This document shows, one piece after another, positions 14,315 to 20,614 of a stretch of 20,614 bases of DNA. The notes under the pieces are model-generated. The model did no database searches and was not told the origin of the DNA. It saw only the letters and a program-made list of their open reading frames with translations. Positions within the stretch are counted from its first letter, which is position 1, and every line of letters begins with the position of its first letter. Position numbers and translations under genes: made by a program. Origin of the DNA: UBA9676 sp036522155 (GTDB lineage Bacteria > Actinomycetota > Actinomycetes > Streptosporangiales > Streptosporangiaceae). The stretch covers positions 1-20,614 of the forward strand of contig DATDGI010000069.1 of the NCBI GenBank assembly GCA_036522155.1, in the 5' to 3' direction.

Positions 14315-16102
14315 ATGTTCACCACCGAAACCCCCACCGCCCTCGGCCCGGTCACCCCCCGGGCCGGGGGCGGCGCACGGGGCTGGCGGGCCGCCACCTC
14401 CGGCCTGCCGGCCCCGCGCCACCTGGCCCGGCTGACGTTCTGGCTGCTGCTGGCGGCGTTCATCCTCCTGCCCTCGGCCTGTTTCCTGCTGCTCGCGGTC
14501 TCGCCGCGGCTCTTCCAGCAGGGATCGCAGTGGCTGACCCTCACCTACCTGCGGCAGACCCTGACCGGGCCGACCGCGGTCGCGGTGTTCAACTCGCTGT
14601 GGGTGAGCGTCGCGGCCGCGGTGATGGGGCTGGCCATCGGCTTCCCGATCGCCTGGCTGGCGGCCCGGACCACGATGCCCGGCCGCCGGTTCGTGGCCCC
14701 GGCGATGTGGCTGGTGCTGCTGCTGCCGTCGTGGCTGCCCGCGCTCGGCTGGGAGCGGCTGGTGCAGCCGGACGGGGTGATGTACCGGGTGGGCCTGGAC
14801 TGGCCGTTCGTGACCCACCTGATCCAGGGCCCGTTCGGGGTCGTGCTGCTGCTCGGCCTGCGCTCGGTGCCGTTCACCTTCCTGGCGGTCACGGCCGGCC
14901 TGGCCGGCCTCGGCCAGGAGTACGAGGACGCGGCGCGGGTGCACGGCTCCCGCCGGATGCAGGCGATCTGGCTGGTGGCGGCCATGCTGGCGCCCGCCAT
15001 CTGGTCCGCGCTCGCGATCAACTTCGCGGAAGCCATCAGCGACTTCGGGGTGGCCGCGACGCTCGCCTACAACTCCAACTTCTTCCTCGCCACCTACCAG
15101 CTGTACGCCCAGATCGAGAACTTCCCGCCCAGCTTCCCGCTGGCGGCGGGCATGGGCTGGCTGCTGGTCGCGGCCGTCGCCATCCCGCTCGCGCTGCAGG
15201 CCCGGGCGCTGCGCGGCCGCTCCTATGCGACGCTGTCCGGCCGGTCCCGGCAGGTGGTCCGCAGGCAGCTGTCCCGCCGGGGCACCATCGCGGCGGTGTC
15301 CGGGGTCGGGCTGTTCTACCTGGTCGCCCTCGGCGTGCCCGGCTTTGGCGCGGTCAGCGCCTCACTGCTGGGCGACTACGGCGGGACGTTCAGCCTGACG
15401 CTCGTGAACTACCGGGCGCTGTTCGCGCAGGCCGGCCTGATCGGGCCGATCGAGCGCTCGCTGGTGTACGCGTTCATCACCGCGACCGTCACCGTGATCG
15501 GCGGCTTCATCGCCGCCCGGCTGCTCACCCAGCGGGCGACGAAGGCGACCCGGGCGCTGGACTTCCTGCTGCTGTCCGCCGTCGCGCTGCCCAGCGTGGT
15601 GTTCGGCGCGGGCTATATCTTCGCCTACAACCTGCCGATCGCCTCCCGGCTTGGCATCAACCTGTACCAGACGGTGGCGCTGCTGGTGATCGCCTACATC
15701 GCGTCCAGCCTGCCCACCAACGCGCGGGTGCTGGTGGGCTCGGTGTCCCAGCTCCAGGCCTCGCTGAAGGACGCGGCCCGGGCGCATGGCGCCGGGGAGA
15801 TCGTGGCCTGGGCGCGCGGCGTGCTGCCGGTGGTCTCCCGGCCGATCCTGATGGCGTGGCTGCTCACGTTCTGCGGCGTGTTCCTGGAACTGCCGTTGTC
15901 CCAGCTGCTGTACGCGCCTAATTCACCGCCCGCATCGGTCGCCATCAACGACAATCTGGCCAACTATCACTTCGGGGTCGGCATGGCCCAGTCTGTCTTC
16001 GCGGTCGCCATCGCGCTGGCGGCGGTGATGGTGGTCCTCGGCGGCTACCGGCTGATCGCACCCGCCGGCTGGCGCCGGATCGGAGGAACCACCCGTGGCT
16101 GA
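14315..16102 (+). CDS. Fused double-domain ABC permease (FbpB/AfuB type)
   Basis: This 595-aa inner-membrane protein has about twelve helices in two BPD_transp_1 halves, each with the EAA loop that docks the ATPase: EDAARVHGSRRMQ at residues 204-216 and KDAARAHGAGEIVAW from 485. The fusion and length are typical of ferric-type permeases such as FbpB. Between the halves is a basic cytoplasmic linker (RALRGRSYATLSGRSRQVVRRQ, about 298-320). The first 35 residues are a low-complexity cytoplasmic tail. ATG 14315 lacks a good ribosome site, so a start a few codons downstream cannot be excluded. It comes 49 bp after the lipoprotein gene and its end overlaps the ATPase start by 8 bp. Confidence 0.93.
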   Translation: MFTTETPTALGPVTPRAGGGARGWRAATSGLPAPRHLARLTFWLLLAAFILLPSACFLLLAVSPRLFQQGSQWLTLTYLRQTLTGPTAVAVFNSLWVSVAAAVMGLAIGFPIAWLAARTTMPGRRFVAPAMWLVLLLPSWLPALGWERLVQPDGVMYRVGLDWPFVTHLIQGPFGVVLLLGLRSVPFTFLAVTAGLAGLGQEYEDAARVHGSRRMQAIWLVAAMLAPAIWSALAINFAEAISDFGVAATLAYNSNFFLATYQLYAQIENFPPSFPLAAGMGWLLVAAVAIPLALQARALRGRSYATLSGRSRQVVRRQLSRRGTIAAVSGVGLFYLVALGVPGFGAVSASLLGDYGGTFSLTLVNYRALFAQAGLIGPIERSLVYAFITATVTVIGGFIAARLLTQRATKATRALDFLLLSAVALPSVVFGAGYIFAYNLPIASRLGINLYQTVALLVIAYIASSLPTNARVLVGSVSQLQASLKDAARAHGAGEIVAWARGVLPVVSRPILMAWLLTFCGVFLELPLSQLLYAPNSPPASVAINDNLANYHFGVGMAQSVFAVAIALAAVMVVLGGYRLIAPAGWRRIGGTTRG

Positions 16103-17282
16103 CCGCATCACCTTCGACCGCGTCACCAAGGTCTACCCCGGCGGCAACCAGGCGCTGACCGAGATCTCGCTGGCGGTGGAGCCGGGCACCTTCCTGGTGC
16201 TGCTCGGCCCGTCCGGCTCCGGCAAGACCACGATGCTGCGCAGCCTGGCCGGGATCGAGCGGATCACCTCCGGCCGGATCCTCATCGGCGATACCACCGT
16301 CGCCGACGGGCGGGCGCACGTGCCGCCGGACCGGCGGGATCTGTCCATGGTGTTCCAGGACTACGCGCTGTGGCCGCACCTGACCGTGCAGGACAATGTC
16401 GCGTTCGCACTCCGGCGCCGGCGCGTGTCCCGCGCCCAGGGCCGGGAGCAGGCCGTGGCCATGCTGGAGCGGGTCGGGCTGGCCGCCTACGTCACGCGGT
16501 ACCCGAACGAGCTGTCCGGCGGCGAGCAGCAGCGGGTCGCGCTGGCCCGGGCGCTGGTCGCCGACACCGGGCTCATCCTCTGCGACGAGCCGCTCTCGAA
16601 CCTCGATGCGGACCTGCGGGAGCGGATGCGGGTGGAGATCTCGGCGCTGGTCCGGGAGGCGGGAGCGACCACCCTGTACATCACCCACGACCAGGCGGAG
16701 GCGTTCGCGCTGGCGGACCGGGTGGGGGTGCTCGAACGCGGCCGGCTGGTCCAGACCGGCACCCCGGAGGAGATCTACACCAAGCCGGCCACCCCGTTCG
16801 TGGCCCGCTTCACCGGGCTCTCCGGCGAGTTCGCGGTCCGGGTCCGTGGCACGACGGACGACGACCACGTCGAGGTGGAACCGACGGGGGCGGCCGCCGG
16901 GCGCCCGTTCCGCGCCCGCCGCCCGCACGGGCCGCTGCTCACCGGCGCCGGGCTGCTCCTCGTCCGCCCGACCGGGGTCCAGCTCAGCGCGGGCCAGGAC
17001 GGTGAGCATCACCTCACCGGGACCGTGGCCGACGTGGCGTTCCGTGGCCGGGGGTATGAGCACGCCATCGACGTGCCTGGGCACGGCCGGCTCACCGGTG
17101 TCTTCTCGCTGACCCGGGCGGCCCGCGGCGAGCAGGTCGGGCTTCGCTTCGAGCCGGACGGCTGCCATGTGTTCGCCCCGCCCGAGCCCGGGCAGGCGGA
17201 GGCGGTCGCCGGCCCGGAGGGCGACGGGCCGGGCGCGCCCGGCGTGACGTTGCCGGCCGCGGCCGGGCCGAGGGTGGCGTGA
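16095..17282 (+). CDS. ABC importer ATP-binding protein (FbpC/PotA-like)
   Basis: This 395-aa protein has a complete nucleotide-binding domain: Walker A GPSGSGKTT with Lys44, Q-loop VFQDYALWPH, signature LSGGEQQR from residue 140, Walker B LILCDEP with catalytic Glu165, D-loop NLDADLR and H-loop His198 (ITHDQAEAFALADRV). Residues from about 240 form a TOBE-type domain (EFAVRVRG, LLLVRPTGVQL, VADVAFRGRGYEHAID), as in importer ATPases for iron, spermidine or phosphonate. The last 35 residues are Pro/Gly/Ala-rich. GTG 16095 overlaps the permease stop and has GGAGG 8 nt before it. It energises the importer formed by the two genes upstream and ends the operon. Confidence 0.94.
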   Translation: MADRITFDRVTKVYPGGNQALTEISLAVEPGTFLVLLGPSGSGKTTMLRSLAGIERITSGRILIGDTTVADGRAHVPPDRRDLSMVFQDYALWPHLTVQDNVAFALRRRRVSRAQGREQAVAMLERVGLAAYVTRYPNELSGGEQQRVALARALVADTGLILCDEPLSNLDADLRERMRVEISALVREAGATTLYITHDQAEAFALADRVGVLERGRLVQTGTPEEIYTKPATPFVARFTGLSGEFAVRVRGTTDDDHVEVEPTGAAAGRPFRARRPHGPLLTGAGLLLVRPTGVQLSAGQDGEHHLTGTVADVAFRGRGYEHAIDVPGHGRLTGVFSLTRAARGEQVGLRFEPDGCHVFAPPEPGQAEAVAGPEGDGPGAPGVTLPAAAGPRVA

Positions 17283-17331
17283 GCGCCGCCGGTGACCGGT
17301 GACGGCCGAGCAGGACCCTGCGGGCAGGCAC

Positions 17332-17337
17332 TAGCAT
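17332..17337 (+). promoter_or_regulatory. -10 box for the leaderless pepA gene
   Basis: TAGCAT, 7 nt before GTG 17345. It is within the 62-bp gap after the ATPase gene, so pepA and the genes after it need not depend on the importer operon. Confidence 0.55.
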
Positions 17338-17344
17338 CAGAGCC

Positions 17345-18862
17345 GTGAGCCCGACGCTGAGCATCACCGACACCTCCCCTCACCTGGTCGACGCCGATGC
17401 CCTCGTGGTCGCGGTGCGCAAGGGGGCAGTCGGCCCGGAGCCCGGGCCCGGGAGCGCGGACGTGGACGAGGCGATGGGCGGCGTGCTGGGCGCCACCCTG
17501 GCCGCGCTCGGCGCCACCGGCGACACCGGCGAGGTGACCAGGATCGCGGGCGGGGGCCCGGTCACCGCCCCGCTGATCGCCGCGGTCGGGATCGGCGCGG
17601 CCGGCGCGGACGGGGCGGCGCTCGACCCGGAGGCGCTGCGCCGGGCGGCCGGCGCGGCCGTGCGCGCGATCGCCGGCCAGCGCACCACCAACGGGACGAA
17701 GGAACGGCAGATAGCACTCGCCCTGCCCGCCCGCGACCAGGCGGAGGCGGAAGCGGTCGCGCTGGGTGCGCTGCTGGGTGGTTACAGCTTCGGGCGGTAC
17801 CGGAGCGACCAGGCCGCGCGGGTGGCGCTGACCCTGCTGGCCACGGGCGGCCACGCGGCGCGGGCCGTGCGCCGGGCCGAGGTGCTCGCCGACGCGGTGA
17901 GCCTGGTCCGGGATTTGGTCAACACCGGGCCGTCTGATCTGGTGCCGGCCACACTCGCGGCCACGGCGGCGGAGATCGCTGCCGCTCGCGGGCTGGCGGT
18001 CACGGTCATGGATGAGCAGGCGCTCGCCGACGGCGGTTACGGGGGCATCCTCGGGGTCGGGCAGGGCTCGTCCCACCCGCCCCGGCTGGTCCGGCTGGAA
18101 TACGCGCCCGCCGGGGCCAGCAAGGTACTCGTGCTCGCGGGCAAGGGGATCACCTTCGATTCCGGTGGCCTGTCGCTCAAGCCGGGCAAGGCCATGGAGG
18201 CCATGAAGTCGGACATGGGCGGGGCGGCGGCGGTGCTGGGTGCCATCCAGGCGATCGCGGCGCTGGAACTGCCGGTGCGGGTGATCGGTTACCTGCCGCT
18301 GGCGGAGAACATGCCCAGCGGGACCGCGCAGCGCCCGTCGGATGTGCTCACCATCTACGGCGGGACCACGGTCGAGGTGCTCAACACCGACGCGGAAGGG
18401 CGGCTGGTACTGGCCGACGCGCTGGCCCTGTCCGGGGCCGACTCGCCCGATGTGCTCGTCGACGTGGCCACGCTGACCGGCGCGCAACTGGTTGCCCTGG
18501 GCCCGCGGGTGGCCGGGGTGATGTCGAACGATGACGCGCTGCGGGACGCGGTGGTCAGCGCGGCCGCCCGGGCGGGCGAGGCGATGTGGCCGATGCCGCT
18601 GCCGGACGAGCTCCGCAAGGGCCTGGAGTCGTCGGTCGCCGACCTGACCAACGTGGCCCCGGACCGGAACGGCGGGATGCTGGTGGCCGGGCTGTTCCTG
18701 CGCGAGTTCGTGCCGCTGGGCGTGCGCTGGGCGCATCTGGATATCGCCGGGCCGGCCTTCAACGAGGGCCCGGCCTATGGGTATACCCCCAAGGGCGGTA
18801 CCGGGGCGGCCACCCGGACGCTGGTCCAGCTCGCGCAGGATGTGGCGGACGGGAAGATTTAA
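17345..18862 (+). CDS. pepA: Leucyl aminopeptidase (M17)
   Basis: This 505-aa enzyme has the full M17 active site at a constant offset of -3 from E. coli PepA: metal and catalytic residues Lys267, Asp272 (KGITFDSGG), Lys279, Asp290 (KSDMGG), Asp349 and Glu351 (NTDAEGRL) and bicarbonate-binding Arg353. It removes N-terminal residues such as Leu from peptides, uses two divalent metals, and works as a cytoplasmic hexamer. The N-terminal domain (1-165) is divergent and Ala/Gly-rich, as usual in the family. GTG 17345 fits both the family length and the TAGCAT box. It lies 48 bp before the dihydrolipoyl dehydrogenase gene on the same strand, an order I recall from other actinomycetes. Confidence 0.96.
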   Translation: MSPTLSITDTSPHLVDADALVVAVRKGAVGPEPGPGSADVDEAMGGVLGATLAALGATGDTGEVTRIAGGGPVTAPLIAAVGIGAAGADGAALDPEALRRAAGAAVRAIAGQRTTNGTKERQIALALPARDQAEAEAVALGALLGGYSFGRYRSDQAARVALTLLATGGHAARAVRRAEVLADAVSLVRDLVNTGPSDLVPATLAATAAEIAAARGLAVTVMDEQALADGGYGGILGVGQGSSHPPRLVRLEYAPAGASKVLVLAGKGITFDSGGLSLKPGKAMEAMKSDMGGAAAVLGAIQAIAALELPVRVIGYLPLAENMPSGTAQRPSDVLTIYGGTTVEVLNTDAEGRLVLADALALSGADSPDVLVDVATLTGAQLVALGPRVAGVMSNDDALRDAVVSAAARAGEAMWPMPLPDELRKGLESSVADLTNVAPDRNGGMLVAGLFLREFVPLGVRWAHLDIAGPAFNEGPAYGYTPKGGTGAATRTLVQLAQDVADGKI

Positions 18863-18910
18863 CCCGGACGGCCCGGGCGGGTAGGAAGAAGAGGACCAAG
18901 GAGCGTTCCT

Positions 18911-20308
18911 GTGGCGGACAGTGGCGACCGGTACGACATCGTCATCCTCGGTGGCGGCAGTGGCGGCTACGCCTGCGCGCTGCGCGCGGCCGAACTCGGC
19001 AACCGGGTCGCGCTCATCGAGAAGGACAAGGTCGGCGGCACCTGCCTGCACCGCGGGTGCATCCCGACCAAGGCGCTCCTGCACGCGGCCGAGATCGCCG
19101 ACCAGGCAAACGAGGCGGCCACGTTCGGGGTCAGGGCCTCCTTCGAGGGCGTCGACATGGCCGGGGTCCAGGCCTATAAGAACAAGGTGGTCGACCGGCT
19201 CTGGAAGGGCCTGCAGAGCACCATCGCCAGCCGCAAGGTGGACACCATCTACGGCGATGGGCGGCTCATCTCGCCCACCGGGGTCCAGGTCGGCGACACG
19301 ATCTACGAGGGCGCGCACGTGGTCCTGGCCAGCGGCTCGGAGGCGCGCAGCCTGCCCGGCCTGGCGATCGACGGCCAGAAGGTCATCACCAGCGATGACG
19401 CGGTCAGGCTCGACCGGGTACCGGGCTCGGTGGTGATCCTCGGCGGCGGGGTCATCGGGGTCGAGTTCGCCAGCATCTGGCGGTCGTACGGGGCCGAGGT
19501 CACCATCGTCGAGATGCTGCCCCACCTGCTCCCCGCCGAGGACGAGGCAAGCTCGAAACTGCTGGAGCGCGCGTTCCGCCGACGCGGCATCGCCTACCAG
19601 CTCGGCTCCCGGTTCGAGGAGGTCAAGGACACCCCCGACGGCGTGACCGTCACCCTGGCGGGCGGCAAGACCCTCAACGCCGAGCTGATGCTGGTCGCGG
19701 TCGGCCGCGGCCCGGTCTCGGCCGGGCTCGGTTACGAAGCGGCCGGGGTGGCGATGGACCGCGGTTTCGTGCTGGCCGACGAGTACTGCCGGACCAGCGT
19801 CCCGACCATTTCCGCGGTTGGCGACCTCACCCCCGGGCCCCAGCTCGCGCACGTCGGGTTCGGCGAGGGCATCCTGGTCGCCGAACGGGTCAGCGGGCTC
19901 ACCGTCACCCCGATCGACTATGACGGGGTGCCGCGGATCGCCTACTGCGACCCCGAGGTGGCCTCGGTCGGGATCACCGCCGCGACCGCGGCCGAGCGCG
20001 GGATCGCCACCACCGAATTCACCTACAACCTCGGCGGCAACGGCAAGAGCGTCATCCTGCAGACCCAGGGGGCGGTCAAGGTCATCGCCACCGCGGGCGA
20101 GCCCGGCGGCCAGCCGGGGCCGGTGCTCGGTGTGCACATGGTCGGCGCCCGGGTCGGCGAACTGATCGCCGAAGGCCAGCTCATCTACAACTGGGAAGCG
20201 CTGCCGCTGGAGGTGGCGCAGCTCATCCACCCGCACCCCACCCAGTCGGAGGCGCTCGGCGAGGCCCACCTAGCCCTCGCCGGCAAGCCCCTCCACGTAC
20301 ACGCGTGA
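18911..20308 (+). CDS. lpdA: Dihydrolipoyl dehydrogenase (E3)
   Basis: This 465-aa flavoprotein has the FAD Rossmann motif VILGGGSGGYACALRAA (11-27), the redox disulfide Cys45/Cys50 in GGTCLHRGCIPTKAL, the NAD motif VVILGGGVIGVEFASIW, the second FAD contact ISAVGDLTPGPQLAH, and the C-terminal catalytic pair His442/Glu447 in HPHPTQSE. It reoxidises dihydrolipoyl groups on E2 with NAD+ for pyruvate and 2-oxoglutarate dehydrogenases. GTG 18911 has AAGGAG 7 nt upstream, so it is translated by the Shine-Dalgarno route. The E2 gene follows after 16 bp, as expected for a shared operon. All key residues are present. Confidence 0.97.
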   Translation: MADSGDRYDIVILGGGSGGYACALRAAELGNRVALIEKDKVGGTCLHRGCIPTKALLHAAEIADQANEAATFGVRASFEGVDMAGVQAYKNKVVDRLWKGLQSTIASRKVDTIYGDGRLISPTGVQVGDTIYEGAHVVLASGSEARSLPGLAIDGQKVITSDDAVRLDRVPGSVVILGGGVIGVEFASIWRSYGAEVTIVEMLPHLLPAEDEASSKLLERAFRRRGIAYQLGSRFEEVKDTPDGVTVTLAGGKTLNAELMLVAVGRGPVSAGLGYEAAGVAMDRGFVLADEYCRTSVPTISAVGDLTPGPQLAHVGFGEGILVAERVSGLTVTPIDYDGVPRIAYCDPEVASVGITAATAAERGIATTEFTYNLGGNGKSVILQTQGAVKVIATAGEPGGQPGPVLGVHMVGARVGELIAEGQLIYNWEALPLEVAQLIHPHPTQSEALGEAHLALAGKPLHVHA

Positions 20309-20324
20309 GGAGTCACCCACAACC

Positions 20325-20614
20325 ATGCCGGTCTCCGTATCCATGCCCCAGCTGGGCGAGAGCGTTACCGAGGGCACCGTCACGCGCTGGCTCAAGAAAG
20401 AGGGCGAGCGGGTGGAGGCGGACGAGCCACTCCTCGAAGTCTCCACGGACAAGGTCGACACCGAGATCCCCTCGCCGGTGTCAGGCATCCTGCGCGGCAT
20501 CACGGTCGCCGAGGACGAGACGGTCGCGGTCGGCGCCGAGCTGGCGGTGATCGACGAGATCACCGACGCCGGCGCGGCGGCCGGGCCGGCCCCGGCGGCC
20601 CCCGCCGAGGCTGT
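20325..20614 (+). CDS. sucB: 2-oxoacid dehydrogenase E2 dihydrolipoyl acyltransferase, N-terminal part
   Basis: Ninety-six codons are present and the frame runs off the right edge. Residues 1-77 form a lipoyl domain: MPQLGESVTEGTVTRWLKK, then the lipoylated Lys43 in VSTDKVDTEIPSP, then SGILRGITVAEDETVAVG. It is followed by an Ala/Pro-rich flexible linker (GPAPAAPAEA). In the complete protein a second lipoyl domain, an E3-binding domain and the acyltransferase core would follow. GESVTEGTV and DKVDTEIPSP are typical of actinobacterial SucB/DlaT; which complex it serves (2-oxoglutarate or pyruvate) cannot be told from this part. ATG 20325 has GAGGAG about 12 nt upstream, a slightly long spacing. 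It is co-transcribed with the E3 gene. Confidence 0.93.
   Translation, partial: MPVSVSMPQLGESVTEGTVTRWLKKEGERVEADEPLLEVSTDKVDTEIPSPVSGILRGITVAEDETVAVGAELAVIDEITDAGAAAGPAPAAPAEA

Noticed and set aside
13147..14544. A 465-codon minus-strand frame opposite the binding lipoprotein
   Set aside because: The plus strand has a signal peptide, a lipobox and the solute-binding pattern, and leads into permease and ATPase genes.
17009..20269. A 1086-codon open frame on the minus strand across pepA and lpdA
   Set aside because: Both genes on the plus strand have complete active sites. The minus frame is rich in Arg, Gly, His, Asp and Pro, typical of the antisense shadow of GC-biased codons, and matches no family I know.

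Overview
The window is about 20.6 kb of very GC-rich bacterial DNA with strong G/C bias at third codon positions, GTG starts as common as ATG, and gene families typical of Actinobacteria (DUF5998, SigE-type ECF sigma factor, an actinobacterial chain of leucyl aminopeptidase, dihydrolipoyl dehydrogenase and lipoyl-E2). I read it as a chromosomal segment of an aerobic actinomycete in the Streptomyces/Streptosporangiales range; no species call is justified. I saw no tRNA, rRNA, CRISPR, transposase or phage gene.

Layout. (1) 1-3206, minus strand: a conserved 138-aa protein, DUF5998 and an alkaline-phosphatase-superfamily hydrolase (the last two translationally coupled), then, after a 230-bp gap, a tandem-rhodanese sulfurtransferase that runs off the left edge. 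The gap holds a possible short leader peptide and a cluster of six DnaA-box-like 9-mers. (2) 3366-5350, plus: an ECF sigma factor coupled by a 4-bp overlap to a three-TM membrane beta-propeller protein, a likely sensor or anti-sigma partner. (3) 5450-6744: divergent HIT hydrolase and peptidase-E-like gene. (4) 6801-10062, plus: a kinase-less membrane protein resembling histidine-kinase sensor regions, then a NarL-type two-component pair. (5) 10199-11158, minus: an unrecognised two-TM protein of less biased base composition. (6) 11319-12954: a two-gene membrane-protein operon (COG4280-like with ExxE motifs, plus a 68-aa partner) divergent from a ChrB-N-terminal-domain protein. (7) 13195-17282, plus: a ferric-type ABC importer (lipoprotein, fused double permease, ATPase). 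(8) 17345-20614, plus: PepA, dihydrolipoyl dehydrogenase and the start of the E2 acyltransferase of a 2-oxoacid dehydrogenase.

A recurrent feature is leaderless gene architecture. Six starts have a TANNNT hexamer, and two more a weaker one, 6-7 nt before the start codon and no usable Shine-Dalgarno. Genes inside operons have GGAGG-type sites or overlap the preceding stop. This pattern fixed several starts that differ from the longest open frame.

The best leads for something new are the DnaA-box cluster with the candidate leader peptide upstream of the sulfurtransferase, the two-TM insertion in the sigma-linked propeller protein, and the COG4280/ChrB divergent pair with FTR1-like motifs next to a ferric-type importer. 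Nothing seen amounts to proof of a new system. Domain names come from recognising motifs by eye, without any database search.
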